A stretch of DNA of 44,625 nucleotides from Nocardioides flavus (ex Wang et al. 2016) (lineage in GTDB: Bacteria > Actinomycetota > Actinomycetes > Propionibacteriales > Nocardioidaceae): contig NZ_BNAD01000021.1 in NCBI RefSeq assembly GCF_014653115.1, positions 1 through 44,625 of the forward strand, given 5' to 3'. A model generated the notes under the pieces. That model saw only the letters and a program-made list of their open reading frames with translations, was not told the origin of the DNA and did not search any database. The translations under genes were made by a program, and so were the position numbers. Below are positions 7,018-15,095 of the stretch, in pieces. Position 1 is the first letter of the stretch; the number at the start of each line of letters is the position of its first letter.

Positions 7018-7998
7018 TCAGGGCACGTCGCGCCTCTGCGTCGCCCACATCGACAGCGCGACCGCGGCGACGACGACCACGCCCAGCACCGTGCCTCCGC
7101 CGACCGCCGACAGCACCCGCTCGCAGCTCCCGGTCACCGAGCCGTCGGGTGCCTGCACGCAGGCCGAGGGGTCGTAGTAGGGGAAGCCGCCGAGGACGAA
7201 GGCCAGGAAGTTGGTGGGCAGCAGCCACCGCACTGCGTCGTCGCCGAGGATCGCGACGACGAGGAGCGACCCGGCGATCGCCACCCCGAACATCAACGAC
7301 AGGGTCGCCACCGTGCTGCGGAACAGCATCGTGAGGGCGTAACCGAGCAGGCCGGCCAGCCCGATGGCGAGGACCCCGCGCGCCTGCGTCTCCCAGATGG
7401 TGCTCCACACCCCGGGGCCGGCGGCGATGTCGCGGCTCGACGCGAGGAGCGCGGCGCCGCCCCAGAACAGGGCCAGCACGGCGGCGCCGACGACGACGCC
7501 GGTCAGCAGCACGGCGGCGCCCTTGGCGATCCACAGGCGACGTCGTCTCGGCTCGAACAGCAGCTGGTTGCTCATCGAGCCGGTGTTCCAGTCGTGGCCG
7601 GCGTACGTCGTGCCGATCAGCATCAGCAGGCCGGTGAGGATGGTGATGGCGGCGGCGCCGACGTCGGTGCGCAGCGCGGTGAGCTCGAGCTCGCTGCGGT
7701 AGAGGTAGTTCTCCCAGCGGGGGGTCATCGCCTCCGCGCAGTCGCTCGCCACCGCGCCCGGTCCCAGGTACATCTCGGGCTCGGCCTCGCAGGCGGTGAT
7801 CTCGTCGGCGACCCAGGGCTGGGCGGCGTCGCGTGCGGCCATCTCCCTGGCCTCGGCGATGTCGGCGTCGCTGATCGGGCGGGTCTCCCACGCGTAGCCG
7901 CCGAGCAGGACGAGCGGCACGGCGATGCAGGCCAGGAGCAGCACGACGACCGCACGGCGCCAGCGCAGCCGGGTCAGCTCCACGCGCAACAGCCTCAT
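7018..7998 (-). CDS. ABC-2 type transporter permease
   Basis: The 326-residue protein has an N-terminal helix (about 15-34), a long extracytoplasmic loop (about 38-105) and then roughly five more helices, the pattern of ABC-2 permeases. It overlaps the ATPase gene by four bases (ATGA), so the two are translationally coupled and form one exporter. The substrate cannot be read from the sequence; relatives export drugs, lipids or bacteriocins. The pair stands between lipA and lipB, which are adjacent in mycobacteria, so it is an insertion into a conserved block. The stop lies 58 bp upstream of the lipA start. Confidence 0.85.
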   Translation of the reverse strand: MRLLRVELTRLRWRRAVVVLLLACIAVPLVLLGGYAWETRPISDADIAEAREMAARDAAQPWVADEITACEAEPEMYLGPGAVASDCAEAMTPRWENYLYRSELELTALRTDVGAAAITILTGLLMLIGTTYAGHDWNTGSMSNQLLFEPRRRRLWIAKGAAVLLTGVVVGAAVLALFWGGAALLASSRDIAAGPGVWSTIWETQARGVLAIGLAGLLGYALTMLFRSTVATLSLMFGVAIAGSLLVVAILGDDAVRWLLPTNFLAFVLGGFPYYDPSACVQAPDGSVTGSCERVLSAVGGGTVLGVVVVAAVALSMWATQRRDVP

Positions 7999-8972
7999 CG
8001 GACCTCCTCCAGCATCGTCGTGGCCCCCGGGGCCGTCCCAGGCGTCGCGCCCATCCGGTCGTCGGCGGTGAGGTCGAGGAAGATCGTCTCGAGGTCGGCG
8101 CGCACCGGTGTCAGCTCGGACAGGTACAGACCGGCCGCTGCGAGCACGCGGGTGATGTGGTCGCCCGGCTCGTCGGTGACGACGTCGAGGGAGCCTGCCT
8201 CATGCCTGACCGTCATGCCGGCGGCCTCGAGGGCCGCTCGGGCCGCGGCCGGGTCGCCGACCCGGAGCCGGTAGGACGTCCCGCCGAGCAGGTCCTCCAC
8301 CTTGCCCGAGGCCAGCATCCGGCCGTTGCCGATGATGGTGGCGCTGGTGCACACCTGCTGCACCTCGGCCAGGATGTGCGAGCTGAGGAGGACGGTGACA
8401 CCCGCGTCGCCGAGGCCGCGGATCAGCTCGCGGATCTCGCGGATCCCTGCCGGATCGAGGCCGTTGGTCGGCTCGTCGAGGATCAGCAGGTCGGGAGTCT
8501 TGAGCAGCGTCGCCGCGATCGCCAGGCGCTGCTTCATGCCCAGCGAGTAGGACTTGTAGCGGTCCTCGGCCCGCTCGCCGAGCCCCACGCGGTCCAGCGC
8601 CTCGTCGACGACGGCGCGACCCACCCCGACCGAGCCGGCGAGCAGGAGCAGGTTCTGCCGGGCGGAGAACGTGGGGGAGAACTTGGGTGACTCCACGACC
8701 GCGCCGACGCGCCCGATCACCTCGGGCAGGCGTTCGGGCACCGGCGTGCCGAAGAGCGCCATCGTGCCGGCGGTCGGCCGGGCGAGTCCGAGCAGCATCC
8801 GGATGGTCGTGGTCTTCCCGGACCCGTTGGGCCCCAGGAAGCCGTGCACCCCGCCACGCGGCACCGCGAGGTCGAGGTCGGCGACCGCGACCCTGCTGCC
8901 CTGCCTGCCGGTGAACTCCTTGCGCAACCCGGTGGTCTCGATGACCAGGTCCTCGCCGCTCGTGCTCGCCAC
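7995..8972 (-). CDS. ABC transporter ATP-binding protein
   Basis: The 325-residue ATPase partners the downstream permease. Walker A GPNGSGKT is at residues 47-54, the signature is YSLGMKQRLAIA, Walker B is LLILDEPTNGLD and the switch His lies in LLSSHILAEV, so all catalytic parts are present. Residues beyond about 225 form a C-terminal extension common in the DrrA/CcmA-like export ATPases. GTG at 8972 is preceded by GGGAGGGGG at suitable distance. A DrrA-like drug or lipid exporter is likely; natural substrate unknown. Confidence 0.9.
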   Translation of the reverse strand: MASTSGEDLVIETTGLRKEFTGRQGSRVAVADLDLAVPRGGVHGFLGPNGSGKTTTIRMLLGLARPTAGTMALFGTPVPERLPEVIGRVGAVVESPKFSPTFSARQNLLLLAGSVGVGRAVVDEALDRVGLGERAEDRYKSYSLGMKQRLAIAATLLKTPDLLILDEPTNGLDPAGIREIRELIRGLGDAGVTVLLSSHILAEVQQVCTSATIIGNGRMLASGKVEDLLGGTSYRLRVGDPAAARAALEAAGMTVRHEAGSLDVVTDEPGDHITRVLAAAGLYLSELTPVRADLETIFLDLTADDRMGATPGTAPGATTMLEEVR

Positions 8973-9060
8973 GACGCCCCCTCCCGGCGTCGACCTGACG
9001 CCTCCCCGTCGGGAGGGAACTCTGACAGGTGCTGCTGAGGGGTGCCCCGACGACGCGCCG

Positions 9061-9813
9061 TCAGAGTCCCGGGGTGATGAGCTCGATCCGGGGGCCGCGG
9101 CCAGGCTCGGGACGCGGGTCGTAGTCGGGGGTCGCGTCGTAGGGCTGCCACGACAGGTACGCCGCGAGGTGCTCGCGCACGCTCGGCAGCACGTCGTCGA
9201 CCGTGACGTCGCGACCGAGCTCCCGGCTCAGCGAGGTGACGCCGGCGTCGGCGATGCCGCACGGCACGAACCGGTCGTACCAGCCGAGGTCCACGTCGCA
9301 GTTGAGTGCGAAGCCGTGCATGGTCACGCCGCGGCTGACCCGGATGCCGATCGCGGCGATCTTGCGCTCCGGGCCCCGGGTGTCCTCGCGCAGCCAGACG
9401 CCGCTGCGGCCGGGGATGCGGGCCGTGGTCACCCCGAGGTCCGTGCACACCGCGATCAGGGCCTCCTCGACGCGGCGCACGTAGTCGACGACCTTGACGT
9501 GGTCGGGCAGCCGCACGATCGGGTAGCCCACGAGCTGGCCGGGGCCGTGGAAGGTGATCTTGCCGCCGCGGTCGACGTCGATGACGGCCGCGCCGCCCGG
9601 GTCGAGGGGCCGCTCGTGCGGGTCGGTGCGCTTGCCGGCGGTGAAGACGGGCGGGTGCTCGAGCAGCAGCACGGTGTCGGGGCGCGAGGCCGCGACGACC
9701 TCCTCGTGGACCCGGCGCTGGACGTCCCACGCGGCCAGGTAGTCCACGGCGTCGTCGCCGAGACCGGCGACCTCGAAGTCCAGCCGGTGCGCGGCGTCCT
9801 GGTCGAGGGGCAT
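9061..9813 (-). CDS. lipB: Lipoyl(octanoyl) transferase
   Basis: This 250-residue enzyme moves octanoate from acyl carrier protein to lipoyl domains, the first step of lipoate assembly. RGGKITFHGPGQLVGYPI, the catalytic Lys region RKIAAIGIRVSRGVTMHGFA and the nucleophilic Cys in FVPCGI are all present. ATG at 9813 lies six bases from a TACGCT -10 box, so the message is leaderless. The C-terminal tail (about 225-250, PDYDPRPEPGRGPRIE) is longer than in enterobacterial LipB. The next gene in the direction of transcription is the inserted ABC pair, then lipA. Confidence 0.96.
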   Translation of the reverse strand: MPLDQDAAHRLDFEVAGLGDDAVDYLAAWDVQRRVHEEVVAASRPDTVLLLEHPPVFTAGKRTDPHERPLDPGGAAVIDVDRGGKITFHGPGQLVGYPIVRLPDHVKVVDYVRRVEEALIAVCTDLGVTTARIPGRSGVWLREDTRGPERKIAAIGIRVSRGVTMHGFALNCDVDLGWYDRFVPCGIADAGVTSLSRELGRDVTVDDVLPSVREHLAAYLSWQPYDATPDYDPRPEPGRGPRIELITPGL

Positions 9814-9819
9814 GTCCCG

Positions 9820-9825
9820 AGCGTA
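9820..9825 (-). promoter_or_regulatory. -10 box for leaderless lipB
   Basis: TACGCT on the minus strand lies six bases before the lipB ATG. Confidence 0.6.
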
Positions 9826-9861
9826 CGCCCGCGGGCGCCTGGGGCATGGTCGGGCCCGGTA

Positions 9862-9916
9862 TCTGAGGACACCCTGGTCGCGCCGGGACCCCGATCACGA
9901 CCATCACGTCCTCAGA
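9862..9916. repeat. Nested inverted repeat in the lipB upstream region
   Basis: TCTGAGGAC (9862-9870) pairs perfectly with GTCCTCAGA (9908-9916). Inside, after four unpaired bases on each side, TGGTCG (9875-9880) pairs with CGACCA (9898-9903) around a 17-base loop. The layout is too regular for chance and resembles a short palindromic repeat or miniature mobile element. It lies between divergent lipB and the NTF2-like gene, outside both. Confidence 0.55.
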
Positions 9917-9993
9917 CATCCCTTTCGGAGACCTTCGACCGGTGCCTGTGGATGACGCCTGCAGCGATCGCGTGGATCGACCACGCTGGGGAG

Positions 9994-10566
9994 ATGGATC
10001 CGCGTCGCCTGCTCCCCGTCCTCACCGCCGCCGCCTGCGCGCTAGTCGTGGCGACGCTCGTGGTCGGCCACGGGAGGCCGGACGAGGTCGGCCGGGCGGC
10101 CGCGCCGCGCGCCCAGGTGAGCGGCGCTGCATCCGCCGTGTCGCCGAGCGAGCCGGCGGCGGTGCTCGCCGAGTGGGACGAGCGGCGCTCCGCCGCCTGG
10201 GCGAAGGGCGACGCGACCGCGTTGACGGCCCTGTACGTCCCAAGGTCGCGCAGCGGTGCGGCAGACGTACGGCTGCTGCGCGCGTGGGCGGCGCGCGGGC
10301 TCCGGGTCGAGGGACTGACGACGCAGCTGCTCGGCCTCCGTGTCGTCGAGCGGTCGTCGCGGCGGCTGGTGCTGCGGGTCACCGACCGCGTCGCTGGGGG
10401 AGTGGCCGTCGGAGGAGGCGCACCGGTCGCGCTGCCGGCCGACCGTGCGTCCACGCGCCGCGTGGTGCTCGTGCGGCAGCGGGGGGACTGGCTGGTGGAG
10501 GAGGTGCGCGATCAGGAGAGGGCGGCGGCGAGGACCTCGCGGACGTCCTCGTCCTCGAAGTCGTAG
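9994..10566 (+). CDS. Secreted or membrane-anchored NTF2-like protein of unknown function
   Basis: The 190-residue protein begins MDPRRLLPVLTAAACALVVA, a signal peptide or membrane anchor, then a low-complexity stretch and a domain from about residue 60 (VLAEWDERRSAAWAKGDATALTALY) with the look of an NTF2/SnoaL-like fold. I start at ATG 9994 because CACGCT, a weak -10 box, lies six bases upstream; an ATG at 9952 in frame would hide the signal peptide. The last 55 bases overlap the end of the convergent TIGR01777 gene, and the serine-rich tail is encoded there. No catalytic residues are recognisable. Confidence 0.7.
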   Translation: MDPRRLLPVLTAAACALVVATLVVGHGRPDEVGRAAAPRAQVSGAASAVSPSEPAAVLAEWDERRSAAWAKGDATALTALYVPRSRSGAADVRLLRAWAARGLRVEGLTTQLLGLRVVERSSRRLVLRVTDRVAGGVAVGGGAPVALPADRASTRRVVLVRQRGDWLVEEVRDQERAAARTSRTSSSSKS

Positions 10567-11402
10567 CCCGCGCGCTCGAGCGCGGCCGGTCGGGCGTTGA
10601 CCGAGCCGAGCAGCTCGGGCGCGAGGTCGCCCGCGGCCATCCTCATCAGGGGGGCGGGCACGGCCAGGAAGGCCTTGCGGTGCAGCGCGGCGGCGAGCGC
10701 CTCGGTGAACTCGGCGTTGGTCGGGGTGTGCGGGCAGCACAGGTTGAACGCCCCGGACACGTCGCGGGACTCGAGGAGGTAGCTCACCGCGCCGATCCAG
10801 TCGCGCAGCGAGATCATCGGCATGAACTGGCGACCCGACCCCAGCCGCGCGCCACCGCCGGCCTGGAACAGCAGCCGCAGCTGCTTGAGCGGCGGCGACG
10901 TGCGGTCCATGACAGGAGCGGTGCGGAGCTCGCAGACGCGGGCGCCGGCCTCGCGGGCCGGGTCGGCCGCGGCCGACCAGGCGTGCGAGACCTGCGTGAG
11001 GAAGGCCTGGCCCACCGACGCGGTGTCCTCGGTGACGACCACGTCGCCGTGGTCGCCGTACCACGCGATGCCGTTGCCGGCGAGGAACGCCGCCGGGCGC
11101 TCGGTCGCGGCGATCGTCTCGGCCAGCAGGCGCGTCGTGGACACGCGCGACTCCAGCACCTCCTCCGACCACTTCCGCGAGTGCGGGTTGCCGGCGATGC
11201 TCGCGCCGGCGAGGTTGACCACCGCGTCGGCGCGCTCCACGACGGCCGCGTCGATCCACCCGGCTGCTGGGTCCCACTGGGACTCGTGGGCCGAAGCCGG
11301 TGCGCGGCGCACGAGCGCAGTCACCTCGTGCCCGTGCACCCGCAGGTGTTCGGACAGGTGGGTGCCGAGGAAGCCAGAGGCACCTGCGATGACGACGCGC
11401 AT
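10512..11402 (-). CDS. TIGR01777-family NAD-dependent epimerase/dehydratase-like protein
   Basis: The 296-residue protein is an extended short-chain dehydrogenase. The nucleotide-binding motif GASGFLG is at residues 7-13, the family core VVNLAGASIAG follows, and the C-terminal part (about 235-290, with PAPLMRMAAGDLAPELLGS) matches the DUF1731 tail of the TIGR01777 family. The reaction is unknown; relatives have been linked to cell division inhibition (SulA-like naming) without solid proof. The mycobacterial counterpart Rv2216 lies between lipB and the E2 gene, as here. The start at MRVVIAGASG has only a weak ribosome site (GGTGG). It lies 49 bp downstream of the large ABC exporter gene. Confidence 0.88.
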   Translation of the reverse strand: MRVVIAGASGFLGTHLSEHLRVHGHEVTALVRRAPASAHESQWDPAAGWIDAAVVERADAVVNLAGASIAGNPHSRKWSEEVLESRVSTTRLLAETIAATERPAAFLAGNGIAWYGDHGDVVVTEDTASVGQAFLTQVSHAWSAAADPAREAGARVCELRTAPVMDRTSPPLKQLRLLFQAGGGARLGSGRQFMPMISLRDWIGAVSYLLESRDVSGAFNLCCPHTPTNAEFTEALAAALHRKAFLAVPAPLMRMAAGDLAPELLGSVNARPAALERAGYDFEDEDVREVLAAALS

Positions 11403-11451
11403 GCCACCACCCAACCATGCGGCCAAAGCCGCTGACCGGGGTCCGGTCCGC

Positions 11452-14400
11452 TCAGCCCGCCAGGTGGGCCCAGCGTGCGGAGAGCTCGTGCCAGGGGCCC
11501 TCGTCGACCACCCGTCCGGAGTCGAGCACCACGACGCGGTCGGCCTGCGCGAGCGCGGCGGCCTTGCTGGTCGCCCCGACGACCGCGGTGCCCCGGGCGC
11601 GCAGGGCCTGCCACAGCTCGATCTCGGTGGCCGCGTCGAGCGCCGACGAGACGTCGTCGGCCAGCAGCATGTCGGCCTCCGTGGCCAGGGCCCGGGCCAG
11701 CGCGAGGCGCTGCACCTGCCCGCCGGAGAGGCGTACGCCGCGGTGGCCGACGAGCGAGTCGGGTCCACCGGCCTCCGACACGTCGCGGCCCATGCGCGCG
11801 GACTCGAGGGCCGGCATGACCTCGCGGTCGCCGTGGTCGAGCGCGACGTTGCCCGTGAACGTGCCGGACAGCACCCGCGGCACCTGGGCGACGTGGGCCA
11901 CCCGGCCCGGGCGCAGGGTGGTCTGCGGGTCGTCGACCAGCCGGTCGTTCCACCGGATCTCGCCGGTGCTGCCCACGAGCCCGGCCAGCGCGCCGAGCAG
12001 GCTGGACTTGCCGGAGCCGACCTGACCGAGCAGCAGGACCAGCTCACCGGCCCGTACGTCGAGGTCGACGTCCTGGACGCCGAGCGTGCCGTCGTCGTGG
12101 ACGGCACCGAGCCCGCGGACCGAGAGCGTGCGCAGCGGGTCGCGGTGCGGCACGGGCGGCTCGGGCCCGGTGCCGTGGACGAGGTCGACGCCCGGCGGGA
12201 GGTCCATCAGGTCGCCGCCGCCGGCGAGCTCGCTGGTGGCGTTCATCCAGGCGCGGGTGCCGGGGGCCTCGGTGACCACCGACCCGGCGACCCGGCCGAA
12301 CCAGTCGAAGCCGCTCACGGCGTTGGCGACCAGCAGGGCGGTGGCGAGCTCCCACTGACCGGTCAGCAGGCCGCCCCAGGCGGCGACGACGCCGCACTGG
12401 ACCATCACGACCGGCACGCCGTCGAGCAGCGCCTGCACCCGGTGCTCCCGCACGGCCGCGTCGACGCGGCCACCGTCGACCTCGCGGAGGTGCCGGTGGA
12501 CCTGCGGTGTCGCGGCGGCGAGCTTGACGGTGCGCACCGACTCCAGCGCGGAGACCAGCGACTGCCCGAACCTCGCGCGCGCGGTGGAGGCGGCCGCGGC
12601 CGAACGGCCCGCCACGCGTCGCCCGAGCGTCGAGGCGAGCGCCGAGGCGACCATGACCGTCAGCAGCACCGCGCCGGCGACCCAGGTCTGCGCGATCAGC
12701 GCGGTCACCAGGGCGACGAGGAGACCGTTGACGAAGTCGACCCAGCGGTCGGTGTAGCGGGCGAGGCGGTCGGCGTCCATCGTGCGGGCCACGACCTCGC
12801 CGGGCGGCGTGCGCAGCAGGCGGCGCTGCGACGTCTGGCCGTGCAGGACCGCGGCGCGCACCCGCAGGCGCACCTCCACCCACCAGTGGGGGTAGGTGCG
12901 GAACGCCTGGGCCAGCAGGAACGGTCCGACCAGGAGCGAGCCGACGAGTGCCAGCACGAGCAGGCCCGGCTGCTGCCCGGCCTGGAGGTCGGTGACCACG
13001 CGCCCCCACACCCACCCGGTCACCGCACCGAAGGCGCCGGTGAGGGAGGCGAGGAGGAACAGCAGCGCGCCCAGCAGGCCCCACTGGGGCTGGATGCTGA
13101 TGGTGTGGAGCACCTGTCGCGCCAGGCTCGGGGTCGGCGCGAGCTCGGGAGGAGCCGGCGGAGTGGTGCTGCGGCGCACGGACCCGATGGAGGAGTCGTC
13201 GTGGTGGTGCTCCTCGACGACGGCCTCGTGGGCCGCGGCCTCGAGCAGGTCGCGGAACGGGCCGGCCTCCGTGGCGAGCCGGGCCCGGGGACCCTGCTGG
13301 ACCACGCGACCCGACTCGAGCACCGCGACCTGCTCGGCGCGCTCGGTCGTGGACAGGCGGTGCGCGACGAGGATGCCGGTGCGCCCGGAGATCAGCCGGT
13401 CCGCGGCGCGCACGACGCGCGCCTCGGTCACCGGGTCCATCCGGGCGGTGGCCTCGTCTAGCACGACCACGCTGACGTCGCGCACCAGGAGCCGGGCGAA
13501 GGCGACCAGCTGCTCCTCGCCGGCCGAGAGCGTGGTGCCGCCGGGGCCGAGGACGGTCTCGAGGCCGTCGGGCAGGCCGGCGACCCAGTCGGTGAGGCCG
13601 AGCTCGGCCACGGCCGCCTCCACGATGCTGCGCGGGACGTCGTCGAAGAGGGCGATGTTGTCGGCGAGCGTGCCGGCGAGGACCTCGGTGCGCTGGGTGA
13701 CGACGCCGACCGCGGACCGCAGCGCCTGCAGGTCGAGGTCGAGGACGTCGACCCCGCCGAGGAAGACCGAGCCGCGCGGCGGCTCGACCGCGCGGGAGAG
13801 CAGCGAGGCCAGCGTGGACTTGCCCGAGCCGGTGCGACCGACCAGCGCGCAGGTGTGGCCGGCGGTGAGGAGCAGGTCGACGTCGCGGAGCGCGAACGTC
13901 CCGGTGCCGTAGCCGAACTCCAGGTGCCGGAACTCCACGTCGAGCGGACCGTGCGGCACCGGCAGGCCGCCCACCGGCTCGGCGGGGGAGGCCATCATCG
14001 CGCGCAGGCGCAGCACCGCGCCGAAGCCCTCCTGCAGGTCGGGCAGGTGGCGGGCCAGCATGTCGACGCCGCCGACGAACATCGTCGTGACGAGGAACAG
14101 CGTGACCAGCCGGGCGGTGGTGAGGTCGCCGGAGAGGACCAGCGCGACGCCGACGACGCCGACGGCCGCGAGGGCGCCGTGGAGCAGGCCGCCGCTGCGC
14201 CGGGTGATGCGGACCTCGACGGCGAGCACCGCGTCGAGGGTGCGGTGCACGACGGACGCCAGGTGGGCGTTGCGGCGCAGGACGTGCGCCTGCCCGAGCG
14301 ACGTGCGCAGGTCGTCACGGGCGGCGACGCCCTCCTCGGTCGAGGCGGCGTGGTCGGTCCAGGCGGCCTCCTCGAGGACCTTCTTCTGCGCGACCTGCGG

Positions 14401-14973
14401 CAGCAGCCGGCGTACGACGAGGTAGGCCACCACCGCGGTGAGCGGGAACAGGAACGCGGCGGGCCACCACGTCAGCGACGCGACCACCCACAGCGGGCCG
14501 GAGGCGAGGAGGGTGCGCGCGGCCTGCCACACGCCCCACCGCATGAGCTGGCCCACCTCCCAGGTGTCGTCGTCGATCCGGTCGAGGACCTCACCGACGG
14601 CCTGCTCGGAGAGCTCGGAGAGCGGCTGGGCCATCGCGGCGTCCAGCAGGTCGGCGCGCAGCCGGCCCTCGGCGCGGTCGCAGATCGTCGCCCAGATGGT
14701 CTTGGCCACGGTGTCGATGACCGCTCCGCCGACCACGCACACCGCGAGCAGCACCAGCAGCACCCGGGTCGGGTCCTCGGCGAGACGACCCGCGACCATC
14801 GAGCCGAGCGAGGCCGCGATCGCGCCGACGAGCGACATCGAGAAGCAGACGTAGGTCAGCGGACGGCGCACGCGGCGCCAGTCGACGGGCACACGACCGG
14901 CCGGCAGGCCGTCGGTCGCGGAGGTGGTCGCCGGTGCCGTCTGGGTCTGGATCTCGGTCACCGTCACAAGCAC
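11452..14973 (-). CDS. Fused two-half ABC exporter with one degenerate ATP site
   Basis: The 1173-residue protein contains two complete TMD-NBD halves. NBD1 has Walker A GRTGSGKST (about 378), a changed signature LSAGEEQ (about 481), Walker B VVVLDEATA and switch His in LVAHRLS. NBD2 has Walker A GQVGSGKSS (about 981), a normal signature LSGGQVQ (about 1080), but Walker B ends in LLADDVSS (Asp for the catalytic Glu) and the switch His is replaced (GATSKAA). All changes fall in the composite site formed by NBD2 and the NBD1 signature, as in heterodimeric exporters such as TM287/288. GTG 14973 is the longest start; GTG 14967, nine bases after TAACGT, is also possible. Drug or lipid export is likely; the substrate is unknown. 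It interrupts the conserved E2-TIGR01777 neighbourhood. Confidence 0.88.
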   Translation of the reverse strand: MLVTVTEIQTQTAPATTSATDGLPAGRVPVDWRRVRRPLTYVCFSMSLVGAIAASLGSMVAGRLAEDPTRVLLVLLAVCVVGGAVIDTVAKTIWATICDRAEGRLRADLLDAAMAQPLSELSEQAVGEVLDRIDDDTWEVGQLMRWGVWQAARTLLASGPLWVVASLTWWPAAFLFPLTAVVAYLVVRRLLPQVAQKKVLEEAAWTDHAASTEEGVAARDDLRTSLGQAHVLRRNAHLASVVHRTLDAVLAVEVRITRRSGGLLHGALAAVGVVGVALVLSGDLTTARLVTLFLVTTMFVGGVDMLARHLPDLQEGFGAVLRLRAMMASPAEPVGGLPVPHGPLDVEFRHLEFGYGTGTFALRDVDLLLTAGHTCALVGRTGSGKSTLASLLSRAVEPPRGSVFLGGVDVLDLDLQALRSAVGVVTQRTEVLAGTLADNIALFDDVPRSIVEAAVAELGLTDWVAGLPDGLETVLGPGGTTLSAGEEQLVAFARLLVRDVSVVVLDEATARMDPVTEARVVRAADRLISGRTGILVAHRLSTTERAEQVAVLESGRVVQQGPRARLATEAGPFRDLLEAAAHEAVVEEHHHDDSSIGSVRRSTTPPAPPELAPTPSLARQVLHTISIQPQWGLLGALLFLLASLTGAFGAVTGWVWGRVVTDLQAGQQPGLLVLALVGSLLVGPFLLAQAFRTYPHWWVEVRLRVRAAVLHGQTSQRRLLRTPPGEVVARTMDADRLARYTDRWVDFVNGLLVALVTALIAQTWVAGAVLLTVMVASALASTLGRRVAGRSAAAASTARARFGQSLVSALESVRTVKLAAATPQVHRHLREVDGGRVDAAVREHRVQALLDGVPVVMVQCGVVAAWGGLLTGQWELATALLVANAVSGFDWFGRVAGSVVTEAPGTRAWMNATSELAGGGDLMDLPPGVDLVHGTGPEPPVPHRDPLRTLSVRGLGAVHDDGTLGVQDVDLDVRAGELVLLLGQVGSGKSSLLGALAGLVGSTGEIRWNDRLVDDPQTTLRPGRVAHVAQVPRVLSGTFTGNVALDHGDREVMPALESARMGRDVSEAGGPDSLVGHRGVRLSGGQVQRLALARALATEADMLLADDVSSALDAATEIELWQALRARGTAVVGATSKAAALAQADRVVVLDSGRVVDEGPWHELSARWAHLAG

Positions 14974-15045
14974 AGGACGTTACGTGTCGGCACCGACACT
15001 GCGCGCCTCATTTTCGTGTGACCCTGGCGACTGGCCGGACGAACG

Positions 15046-15081
15046 ACGACGCCCCGTCCGCAGGTGCGGACGGGGCGTCGT
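15046..15081 (-). terminator. Perfect hairpin behind the E2 gene
   Basis: ACGACGCCCCGTCCGC and its exact complement form a 16-bp stem with an AGGT loop, 15 bases after the E2 stop. No T-run follows, as is common for actinobacterial terminators. Being symmetrical, it could also insulate the start region of the ABC exporter gene. Confidence 0.75.
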
Positions 15082-15095
15082 ACGGGCGGCGGGGC

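Noticed and set aside
8671..9990. Plus-strand open frame before the NTF2-like gene
   Set aside because: It runs antisense to the ABC ATPase and lipB. Only the last 190 codons have a signal peptide and a plausible start.
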